Shown here: piece by piece, positions 1 through 5,492 of the stretch
How the letters are laid out: each line of letters opens with the position of its first letter
Numbering within the stretch: the stretch's first letter is position 1
The notes under the pieces: model-generated
The model's input: only the letters and a program-made list of their open reading frames with translations
Database searches by the model: none
Told to the model about the DNA's origin: nothing
Assembly (NCBI GenBank): GCA_031257815.1
Contig: JAIRNX010000106.1
Coordinates: forward strand, 1 to 8,300
DNA length: 8,300 nt
Reading direction: 5' to 3'
DNA from: Lactobacillales bacterium
Lineage (GTDB): Bacteria; Bacillota; Bacilli; Lactobacillales; Streptococcaceae
Program-made: the position numbers and the translations under genes

Positions 1-269
1 GTCATATAATCTGCTAATTGCAATAACTCTTGATTTAAAACAGGAGTCAAATCTAAGATTGTTTGGATTTCTTTTATTTCATAAGCTGGGGGAATATCTT
101 TATGGAAAATATCGACCACAAAGCCTTGAATTAGTCGATTGCCTTTCCCAAAAGGGACACTTACACGCATTCCGATAATTAAAACTTTTTCAAATTTTTT
201 AGGAATTAAATATGTATATGGTTGATTTGTTTGAAATGCAGGGATATCAACAATGATATGTGCGTGCAT
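1..269 (-). CDS. priA: Primosomal protein N' (PriA helicase), N-terminal part; gene runs off the left edge
   Basis: PriA is the 3'-to-5' DNA helicase that recognises stalled forks and reloads the replicative helicase. Only the first 89 codons are present. The protein begins MHAHIIVDIPAFQTNQPYTY and continues with LIPKKFEKV, GMRVSVPFGKGNR and QGFVVDI. This matches the PriA 3'-DNA-binding domain pattern (V-D-(I/V)-P-A...PF-x-YLIP...GMRV-x-VPFG...GFVV). The start is the ATG read from 269 to 267, preceded by GGAGAG (277-282 on the plus strand, 7 nt spacing). The helicase motifs lie outside the window. In Lactobacillales this gene usually follows gmk and rpoZ, but neither occupies the stretch immediately upstream here. 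The family assignment rests on memory of the motif pattern, but the match runs over the whole visible segment. Confidence 0.88.
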   Translation of the reverse strand, partial: MHAHIIVDIPAFQTNQPYTYLIPKKFEKVLIIGMRVSVPFGKGNRLIQGFVVDIFHKDIPPAYEIKEIQTILDLTPVLNQELLQLADYM

Positions 270-295
270 TAGATCACTCTCCGTTTATAAAGCTC

Positions 296-325
296 ATTAT
301 ATAGTCGATTAATCGTAAAATCTAT
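296..325 (-). promoter_or_regulatory. Candidate priA promoter
   Basis: On the minus strand a perfect TATAAT -10 hexamer (plus-strand 296-301) lies about 27 nt upstream of the priA start. The corresponding -35, 17 bp further upstream, is only TAGATT, a weak match. The resulting leader would be about 20 nt and would contain the GGAGAG ribosome-binding site. The -10 is convincing and the -35 is not. Confidence 0.4.
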
Positions 326-347
326 ATATCTTTTGCCAAGGAGGGCT

Positions 348-370
348 AAGAAACTGTTAACAGACTCTAA
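348..370. repeat. Left copy of a 23/24-bp imperfect direct repeat
   Basis: The copy reads AAGAAAC, T, GTTAACAG, A, CTCTAA. A second copy at 7799-7822 reads AAGAAAC, AA, GTTAACAG, G, CTCTAA, so 21 positions are identical with one substitution and one small substitution/indel. Both copies have the same orientation and flank everything from the EPS operon to the region upstream of the kinase. Read on the minus strand, each begins TTA-GAG(T/C)CTGTTAAC, which looks like a transposon end next to a TTA target. That reading is inference. Confidence 0.55.
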
Positions 371-440
371 TATAATTTCTGCACAATCAAAGGATTTTTT
401 ATTTCATTTTATAAATATGCTATTATTTGCAAAGGATTTT

Positions 441-454
441 TAAAGTTTACTTTA
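441..454. promoter_or_regulatory. 14-bp dyad TAAAGT-TT-ACTTTA upstream of the EPS operon
   Basis: The half-sites TAAAGT and ACTTTA are perfect reverse complements separated by two bases. The same dyad, with AA in the centre and the same flanking T and G, occurs at 4275-4288, where it overlaps the -10 of the aldo/keto reductase promoter. A shared operator is possible but unproven. The copy here ends exactly where the palindromic element is inserted. Confidence 0.35.
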
Positions 455-613
455 GAACCTGCCTACCATCTTATAGCGGCGAAAGTTTTTGCTAATTTTT
501 TGCACTTTGTCGTTAAAAAGCCTCGATTTAGCACCACTAAACCTACGTTTTTTGCCTAAAATTGCACAAAATTATTCAAAAATTTCATCCACTGAAAGAC
601 GGTAGACAGGTTC
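455..613. mobile_element. 159-bp palindromic MITE-like element with TTA target duplication
   Basis: The ends are an imperfect inverted repeat. The left end, GAACCTGCCTACCATCTT (455-472), matches the reverse complement of 596-613 at 16 of 18 positions. Similarity continues inwards: about 50 of 77 arm positions pair without gaps. The centre is a small hairpin with TTTAG (527-531), loop CACCA and CTAAA (537-541), and sits at the exact midpoint, 534. The element is bordered by TTA on both sides (452-454 and 614-616), consistent with a 3-bp target duplication. There is no transposase, so it would be non-autonomous. TTA or TNA duplications and GA-initial ends recall the IS5 superfamily, but this is from memory. 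The element carries the apparent TTG start of the following gene. Confidence 0.75.
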
Positions 614-2022
614 TTAGAGAGCGGGTTAGAGGTATGGAGATATTATTACTACCGATTTCATTATTAGGTAAACATGTAATAAACTTTTTACCTGATTATT
701 TTCAGCCAATTCCCACTGTGCTTTTTACCGTTTACTTTATTTATTTAATAGTAAAGCGAAAACGCAATTTTAATTTATCTATTACCAGTGGTATTTTGTT
801 TTTTTTATTGATTACGTTGGTTTCGCAGGGCTTTGCTACTATGCGGACTATTTTAGCATTCCCTTTAACTGGGATAGGTGTTTTTGAAAAATATTTTCAA
901 TTTATTTTTTTGCTTTTTTATTTTTTAATTGTTTACTTGGTGTTAAAAAATATTTTGGATCAAGATGCTAAGATTAATAAATTTTTAAAAGGTTTCTTTT
1001 TTTATGGACTTTTTTTATCAAGTTTATTAGTTATTCAGCTTATTTTTATCCAAACAGGCTGGTTGAAAAGTGTTGTTGAATTTATTGGCTGCAATTTTGC
1101 GCAAGGTGGTTATAGTGAATCGATTAATCCTAATTATTTAACTTCAACGGTTCAGTATCTTACGCAATTTGCGCGGCCAAACGGTCTAGATCCTGAAGGG
1201 CGGGATGTAGCCATTCGTTTAGCTATTATTGTCATTCCCTTTTTACTTGCAGCCTTAAAAAATGACTTCGCTTTAGTGAAAAATAAAAATAAAAGCAAGA
1301 TAATGTGTCTTACTTTATTAGGGGTGATTATTTTATTAATGATCGCCATTCAAACTTTAGCTAGTCTGGTTTTTGGTGGTTTAAGTATTATTTTTGTGAT
1401 TTCTATCACTTTTATCAAAAAAAACAGCCATACCCAGATTTTTTATAAAGAAGGGGCGATTTTTGCAAGTTTGGTTGGTTTGGGAGTTGCTTTAGTTTAC
1501 GTCCTTCCTGGTGCAACTATTAATTTAGGAGGAGCAAATCGCACAGCGTCTGCAATTGCTTTATTTCGTGTATTTTTACATCATCCGTTAATTGGTGTTG
1601 GCTATGATTTTTCCAGTCCCTATGCAATTGTTGCAGCACCAGAAAAATATAGTAACTCTCTAACGAATATTCAAATTTATTTGGCCAATAATCAAATGCC
1701 AGCATTAAATACTATTTTAGCGTGGTTCTCACAATTTGGTTTAATTATAATGCTGCCTGTATTGTTTTATATTATACGAGCAAAGTTAGATTTTACTATT
1801 TTAATTGATCGTATGTGTGAAGCAAAGCTAAATCCAGAAAAAATTATTCTTTATCAAACAGTGGATGATTTATTCTTTTTTGGCTTAATCTTTTTAATTC
1901 CTGCGAGTTTTTTATTATTTGATTGGCGTGGCTTAAGTTATGTTTTAGTGGCTTTTTTTATCTTGGTTGCAAAAGATTTATTAAAACAACAATTGGATAT
2001 TCTTGCTCCATTAAAAGAATAA
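562..2022 (+). CDS. Wzy-like polysaccharide polymerase / O-antigen-ligase-family membrane protein
   Basis: This is an integral membrane protein of 486 residues with roughly ten or more hydrophobic segments (about 25-45, 50-65, 72-90, 100-130, 143-165, 216-233, 247-285, 298-318, 383-405 and 436-470). A larger polar loop spans about 166-215. The sequence HPLIGVGYDF (341-350), preceded by an arginine (336), is the signature seen in Wzy_C/O-antigen-ligase proteins, which join or polymerise lipid-linked repeat units on the outer face of the membrane. The family's length range fits. The start is uncertain. TTG 562 has no ribosome-binding site, and the first 17 codons lie inside the palindromic element. 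ATG 634 (MEILLLPISLL) is the alternative. The next gene starts 22 nt after the stop, so the two are co-transcribed. Substrate and repeat unit cannot be inferred. Confidence 0.75.
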   Translation: MHKIIQKFHPLKDGRQVLRERVRGMEILLLPISLLGKHVINFLPDYFQPIPTVLFTVYFIYLIVKRKRNFNLSITSGILFFLLITLVSQGFATMRTILAFPLTGIGVFEKYFQFIFLLFYFLIVYLVLKNILDQDAKINKFLKGFFFYGLFLSSLLVIQLIFIQTGWLKSVVEFIGCNFAQGGYSESINPNYLTSTVQYLTQFARPNGLDPEGRDVAIRLAIIVIPFLLAALKNDFALVKNKNKSKIMCLTLLGVIILLMIAIQTLASLVFGGLSIIFVISITFIKKNSHTQIFYKEGAIFASLVGLGVALVYVLPGATINLGGANRTASAIALFRVFLHHPLIGVGYDFSSPYAIVAAPEKYSNSLTNIQIYLANNQMPALNTILAWFSQFGLIIMLPVLFYIIRAKLDFTILIDRMCEAKLNPEKIILYQTVDDLFFFGLIFLIPASFLLFDWRGLSYVLVAFFILVAKDLLKQQLDILAPLKE

Positions 2023-2030
2023 ATATTTGC

Positions 2031-2036
2031 AAAGGA
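2031..2036 (+). promoter_or_regulatory. Ribosome-binding site AAAGGA of the Wzz/priming transferase gene
   Basis: AAAGGA lies 7 nt before the ATG at 2044, inside ATTTGCAAAGGAT (2025-2037). The identical 13-mer occurs at 425-437 without a start codon, and a related TTTCAAAGGAT precedes the gene at 3303. The repetition marks this as the cluster's characteristic translation signal. Confidence 0.6.
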
Positions 2037-2043
2037 TCTAGTT

Positions 2044-3276
2044 ATGATTATCACTTTTGGTTTAAATGAACTTATACGATTGATTAAAAAACGATTTTGC
2101 CTCATTTTTTTGGTTATGGCCATGATGAGTGGACTAGGATTTCTTTATTCTAAAGTGCTGGTTAGTGAAGAGTACCGTTCATATTCACCAATTTTTTTTC
2201 AAAATCTTCCTTCAGCAGAAGCTATTAATAAAATTAATGAAGTTCGTTATTATTTGCTAGAAAAAGATGAATGGATTATTGAAGCGCTTAAAAGTGCAAA
2301 TCAAAAGGTAACGCCTAAAGCTATTGATAACGTACAACGTCGTTTAATGATAGAAAGAGTTTCAGCAAAAGATTATGCAAATCTTTTATTGCAAACACAA
2401 AGCCGCAAAGAAACACTGAAGTTAACGCAAGCTATTGCCAAAGTTGTGCGAGGTAAAGTTGCCGACATTGAAGTAGAAAAGCCTAGTGAAGTAAGAATTA
2501 TCCCTTCTGCCTGGAAAAGAATTACAGCACTTAGTCTGTTTTTTGGTGCGCTTTTAGGCTATTTTGTAGCTGTAGTGCTTGAAGTTTATAACCTTCGTTT
2601 TGATCCTGAAAAAATGGAAAAATTATTTCAACAAAAACAAGTATTAGTTCGCCATGTGAATCCACTATATTTTTTATTAAAACGCAGTATTGATTTAGTT
2701 TTAGGCAGCGTTGGCTTAGTTGTCTTTTTTATCATTTATTTATTACTAATAATTCCGTATTCTTTTGGAGAGAATAAGGGGCCGCTTTTATTTAAACAGC
2801 GTCGTTATGGTGTGGATGGATCGCTTTTTTCAATTTATAAGTTTCGTTCGATGAGAATGGACGCTGAAGATGTTTTAAAGGCTAATCCCAAATTTTATCA
2901 AAAATATATCGCTAATGATTATAAACTGCCGCCTAATGAAGATCCGCGAATTACTAAACTAGGACGCTTTTTGCGTCGAACCAGTATTGATGAATTTCCT
3001 CAGTTTATTAATGTTATCAGAGGAGATATGAGTATGGTAGGCCCAAGACCAATTATTACTGAAGAAATCAAATAATATGGAGATAAAGCTGAAATTTTCT
3101 TTTCGATGAAACCTGGTATTGCCGGTTTATGGGGAGTAAGTGGGAGAAGTAATATTATGTATCCTGATCGTGTTGATGTTGAGTTAAGTTACTTAGCTAA
3201 GCGTTCATTCAAATTTGATATGCTTATTATTTCTAAAACTTTAAAAAAAGTTTTAGAAAGAGACGGGGCATATTAA
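2044..3276 (+). pseudogene. Wzz-domain/priming sugar-phosphate transferase fusion, interrupted by an in-frame TAA at 3073-3075
   Basis: The intact part encodes 343 residues. Residues 1-185 look like a Wzz/CpsC chain-length regulator: TM1 at about 19-37, a short external domain, TM2 at about 160-180, and a Pro then Lys-Arg stretch before TM2. Residues 211-343 are a bacterial sugar transferase (CpsE/WcaJ type) with KRSIDL (213-218), a membrane segment, GPLLFKQRRYG (246-256), KFRSM (266-270) and DPRITKLGRFLRRTSIDEFP, including the Asp-Glu pair at 316-317. MVGPRP (331-336) follows. Such enzymes transfer a sugar phosphate to undecaprenyl phosphate. After TAA the same frame continues for 66 codons with YGDKAEIFFSMKPG, then GVSGRS and YPDRVDVEL, ending ERDGAY, which is the family's conserved C-terminus. 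One base change (CAA or GAA to TAA) explains the break. The truncated product probably lacks priming activity, though the Wzz part could still fold. Confidence 0.82.
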
Positions 3277-3302
3277 ACAAATTTTTTCAAAGGATAAAAT
3301 TT

Positions 3303-4175
3303 ATGTATAAAGGAAAAAAGATTGGTTTATTTATACCAACGCTTAATGGCGAAACAAAAATTAAATTTTTGCTTGAACAAATAAAACGCTCAGGTAAGCT
3401 CTTTGATCAAAAGCTGGCCATCGATAGTGAATCCACTGATAATACGGTCAAACTTTTGCATGATGCAAATTTTAAAGTCCAAGTCATCAAAAAAGTCGAA
3501 TTTACTCATGGTCGCGTGCGCAAGCGTGGTTTGGATGAGTTAAGCAACTGTGATTATGTCGTAATGGGAACACAAGATATTCAACCTTTTGATAATGCGT
3601 TTTTAAATTTAGTAGAGTTTATTGATAGTCATCAAAAAATGGCTTCGGCATATGGTCGACAACTTGTAAATGAAAAAATCGGCACACTTTATGAAGCGCG
3701 TTCGCGTAAGTTTAACTATCCTGATTACGATATGGTAAAATCACAAGGCTCAATTGGTCCATTGGGAATTAAAACTATTTTTCAATCAGATGCTTTTGTC
3801 GTGTACAATGTCAAAATTGCGCAAGCTTTAGGAAACTTTCCGGAAGCCATTGATTTTGCAGAAGATCAATACATGGCAGTACAGACTATTTTAAAGGGTT
3901 ATACCGTAGGCTATACAGCAAAAGCTGTTGTTTATCATCAACATAACTATTCTCTTTTGGAGGAATATCGTCGTTTTAAAGCAGCAGGTCGCTTTAATAA
4001 AAAATATAAAGAATTACTATCTCATTTTGGCACTAATGAAAGTGAAGGCTGTAAGTATATAGTTGACGAAATAAAATATTATCTTAAATCTGGCAATATT
4101 TTAAAAATTCCCAAATTTCTGGCGATTATTGTAGCAAAGTATTTGGGATATAAAGTAGGAGAAAGAAGTAATTAA
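3303..4175 (+). CDS. Family 2 glycosyltransferase, rhamnosyltransferase-like
   Basis: The 290-residue protein has a GT-A fold pattern. IPTLNG (11-16) is the nucleotide-sugar-binding start and IDSESTDNT (40-48) follows. FTHGRVRKRG (67-76) corresponds to the family's FNHG..RN motif, and TQD (90-92) is the DXD-like metal/nucleotide site. YGRQ (117-120), GIKTIFQSDAFVVYN (155-169), the acidic catalytic motif FAEDQYMA (185-192) and HNYSL (214-218) complete it. This motif series is typical of RfbF/RgpB-like rhamnosyltransferases that act in the cytoplasm on lipid-linked repeat units. Donor identity cannot be proven from sequence. It has no membrane segment apart from a mildly hydrophobic C-terminal helix (about 268-282). 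The start is ATG 3303 with AAAGGA at 3289-3294, 26 nt after the end of the broken upstream frame. It is the last gene of the EPS operon. Confidence 0.8.
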   Translation: MYKGKKIGLFIPTLNGETKIKFLLEQIKRSGKLFDQKLAIDSESTDNTVKLLHDANFKVQVIKKVEFTHGRVRKRGLDELSNCDYVVMGTQDIQPFDNAFLNLVEFIDSHQKMASAYGRQLVNEKIGTLYEARSRKFNYPDYDMVKSQGSIGPLGIKTIFQSDAFVVYNVKIAQALGNFPEAIDFAEDQYMAVQTILKGYTVGYTAKAVVYHQHNYSLLEEYRRFKAAGRFNKKYKELLSHFGTNESEGCKYIVDEIKYYLKSGNILKIPKFLAIIVAKYLGYKVGERSN

Positions 4176-4200
4176 AAACTTTTAAATAATAAACGAAAAA

Positions 4201-4235
4201 ATCTCTTTTTCTCGTAAAATTTGAGAAAAAGAGAT
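4201..4235 (-). terminator. 13-bp perfect hairpin, best oriented as a minus-strand terminator
   Basis: The arms ATCTCTTTTTCTC (4201-4213) and GAGAAAAAGAGAT (4223-4235) are perfectly complementary with a 9-nt loop. Read on the minus strand, the stem is followed by a T run that continues from the arm, as in an intrinsic terminator. On the plus strand the hairpin sits 26 nt after the last EPS stop but is followed by CGTTAAC, without a U-tract. It may still act in both directions. The only minus-strand gene that could read into it is the kinase beyond 5493. Confidence 0.55.
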
Positions 4236-4255
4236 CGTTAACAAATTCTTAAAAA

Positions 4256-4285
4256 TTGACTATAGCAATTTGATTAAAGTAAACT
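4256..4285 (+). promoter_or_regulatory. Promoter of the aldo/keto reductase unit, with dyad over the -10
   Basis: TTGACT (4256-4261, five of six consensus bases) is separated by 18 bp from TAAACT (4280-4285, four of six). The dyad TAAAGT-AA-ACTTTA (4275-4288) covers the -10, so a repressor binding there would block transcription. The leader would run about 35 nt to the AGGAGG at 4315-4320. Confidence 0.55.
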
Positions 4286-4288
4286 TTA
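4275..4288. promoter_or_regulatory. Second copy of the TAAAGT-N2-ACTTTA dyad
   Basis: Including one flanking base on each side (T and G), this copy and the one upstream of the EPS operon (440-455) agree at 14 of 16 positions. They differ only in the two central bases. Its position over the -10 element favours an operator role. Confidence 0.4.
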
Positions 4289-4326
4289 GTTATTCAAAAA
4301 AAATAAATTAAATTAGGAGGAAAACG

Positions 4327-4368
4327 ATGAATTTAAAGAACAATTTAATGTTCAACTTTAATAAATGA
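4327..4368 (+). CDS. 13-codon leader ORF with consensus ribosome-binding site
   Basis: ATG 4327 follows a perfect AGGAGG (4315-4320) with 6-nt spacing. The peptide is MNLKNNLMFNFNK and ends at TGA 4366-4368, which overlaps the ATG (4365-4367) of the next small frame as ATGA. Two readings are possible. It may be a leader peptide whose translation couples to the downstream genes. Or it may be the start of a decayed gene, since the best ribosome-binding site of this unit serves only 13 codons. No family is recognisable. Confidence 0.35.
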   Translation: MNLKNNLMFNFNK

Positions 4369-4445
4369 GCAATGCAATTGCTAAAATTAGAAAGCTTCAA
4401 ACAGAAAAAAAGATGATTGTAACTCAATTACAACGAAAAAAGTAG
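4365..4445 (+). CDS. 26-codon basic helical peptide or gene remnant
   Basis: The frame starts by ATGA overlap with the 13-codon ORF and ends at TAG 4443-4445, 10 nt before the aldo/keto reductase. The product begins MSNAIAKIRKLQTEKKMIVT and ends QLQRKK. It is strongly basic with heptad-like hydrophobic spacing, as in a short coiled-coil helix. It has no independent ribosome-binding site. It may be a coupled leader peptide or the tail of a lost regulator. MerR-type regulators often sit here and end in such a helix, but this is a guess. Confidence 0.3.
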   Translation: MSNAIAKIRKLQTEKKMIVTQLQRKK

Positions 4446-4455
4446 GTAGACTGAT

Positions 4456-5304
4456 ATGAATTTAACAAAGACTTATAAATTAGCTGGTGGCGTTGAAATT
4501 CCTGTTATTGGTTTTGGAACTTGGCAAACTCCTGATGGAGATGTTGCAGAAAATGTTGTTCAAATTGCTTTAAAAAACGGTTACCGCCATATTGATACCG
4601 CATCTTTTTATAAAAATGAAGAGTCTGTAGGTCGCGGAATTAAAAAATCAGAAGCTCCACGAGAAAAAATTTTTTTAACAACGAAACTCTGGAATGATGT
4701 CTTAACATACGAAGATGCAAAACATGCGATCCAAACATCTTTGGAAAAACTAGCTGTTGATTATTTGGACTTATACCTGATCCATTGGCCAAATCCTAAG
4801 AAAATCAGACCAAATTGGGAAAAACGCAATGCTGAAGTTTGGAAGGCAATGGAAGAAGCTCAAGAGGCTGGACTTATTCGCGCTATTGGTGTTTCTAACT
4901 TCCATCCGCATCATATCGATGCTTTGCTGAAAACAGCGAAAATTTCGCCCCAAGTCAACCAGATTTTTGTTAATCCAAGTGATCAACAGCTAGAAATTGT
5001 TCGCTATAATAAAGAGCATAATATTTTAACTGAAGCATATTCACCACTTGGTACAGGAAATATTTTTAAAATAGAAAACCTAAAAACATTGGCAGAGAAA
5101 TATCATAAATCAATTGCGCAAATAGTGCTACGCTGGAGTTTACAAAAAGGCTATCTTCCGTTACCAAAATCTGTCCATAAAGACAGAATTATTGAGAATG
5201 TTCAACTTTTTGATTTTGCTCTAGCAAACGAAGATGTTACTTTTATCGATGGGTTACACGGTGTAGCAGGTTTGGCCAGAAATTCCGATGAAGCAGATTT
5301 TTAA
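4456..5304 (+). CDS. NADPH-dependent aldo/keto reductase (2,5-diketogluconate reductase-like)
   Basis: This is a cytoplasmic 282-residue AKR-superfamily oxidoreductase of normal length that reduces aldehydes or ketones with NADPH. The catalytic tetrad is complete: Asp47 (in YRHIDTASFY), Tyr52, Lys77 (in LTTKLW) and His110 (in YLDLYLIHWP). GFGTWQ (19-24), NEESVG (54-59), IGVSNF, PQVNQI and the cofactor-phosphate motif PLPKSVHKDRIIEN also match. It resembles Firmicute YvgN/YtbE-type enzymes; the substrate is not predictable. The ATG is preceded by a weak AGGTAG (4444-4449), and an in-frame TAG at 4447-4449 excludes an earlier start. Translation may depend on coupling to the tiny ORFs that carry the strong AGGAGG. 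It has its own promoter (4256-4285) and is not part of the EPS operon. Confidence 0.93.
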   Translation: MNLTKTYKLAGGVEIPVIGFGTWQTPDGDVAENVVQIALKNGYRHIDTASFYKNEESVGRGIKKSEAPREKIFLTTKLWNDVLTYEDAKHAIQTSLEKLAVDYLDLYLIHWPNPKKIRPNWEKRNAEVWKAMEEAQEAGLIRAIGVSNFHPHHIDALLKTAKISPQVNQIFVNPSDQQLEIVRYNKEHNILTEAYSPLGTGNIFKIENLKTLAEKYHKSIAQIVLRWSLQKGYLPLPKSVHKDRIIENVQLFDFALANEDVTFIDGLHGVAGLARNSDEADF

Positions 5305-5351
5305 AATTACATTGAAAATTGAATAAAAAGATTATCTGAGCAAGGAAGGAT

Positions 5352-5453
5352 ATGAAAATGAAAAAAATGGGAGCAGCTTTAGTTGGTTTGGCATTTTGGG
5401 GGATGATCACATCAGTGTCAGAGATAACTTTTTTTGATCGGCTAAAATTTTAA
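5352..5453 (+). CDS. 33-codon signal-peptide-like ORF, probably the 5' remnant of a secreted-protein gene
   Basis: ATG 5352 (or ATG 5358) follows AAGGAAGGA (5342-5350), a strong ribosome-binding region, 47 nt after the aldo/keto reductase stop. The peptide starts MKMKKMGAALVGLAFWGMIT, a classic basic n-region plus hydrophobic core. It then runs SVSEITFFDRLKF to TAA 5451-5453. The layout is that of an exported protein cut off just after the signal peptide. It ends 39 nt from the convergent kinase gene, so rearrangement at this junction is plausible. A genuine small membrane peptide is the alternative. Confidence 0.4.
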   Translation: MKMKKMGAALVGLAFWGMITSVSEITFFDRLKF

Positions 5454-5468
5454 ATTGCTTAAAAGCAA
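5440..5468 (-). terminator. Weak candidate terminator after the kinase gene
   Basis: TTGCT and AGCAA (within 5455-5468) form a 5-bp stem with a 4-nt loop, starting 25 nt beyond the kinase stop. On the minus strand it is followed by TTTAAAATTTT. The stem is short and AT-rich, so termination may be inefficient. Read-through would then continue antisense across the aldo/keto reductase to the stronger hairpin at 4201-4235. Confidence 0.3.
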
Positions 5469-5492
5469 AATCTAGCTCTTCCTTATTAATTG

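Larger units (their letters stand above)
270..561. other. Leader region between priA and the EPS operon, no gene
   Basis: This stretch separates divergent priA and the polysaccharide genes. It holds the priA promoter, a consensus Shine-Dalgarno AAGGAGGG (338-345) with no start codon at usable distance, a direct-repeat copy (348-370) and a perfect TATAAT (371-376) without a good -35. It also holds two more orphan ribosome-binding sites, TCAAAGGAT (387-395) and ATTTGCAAAGGAT (425-437). A 14-bp dyad (441-454) and the left arm of the MITE-like element follow. The orphan sites resemble those in front of the two downstream EPS genes (2031 and 3290), so genes or gene starts may have been lost here. 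Confidence 0.55.

Noticed and set aside
371..559. Open plus-strand frame of about 60 codons ending 2 nt before the TTG start of the Wzy-like gene
   Set aside because: It has no ATG or GTG start, and most of it lies in the left arm and loop of the palindromic element, so the openness is best explained as chance in AT-rich repeat sequence.
1152..2123. Three minus-strand frames of about 60 codons under the Wzy-like gene
   Set aside because: They lie antisense to a well-supported membrane-protein gene, lack ribosome-binding sites and have random-looking sequence.
4771..4986. 71-codon minus-strand frame inside the aldo/keto reductase
   Set aside because: Antisense shadow of a conserved enzyme with intact catalytic residues.
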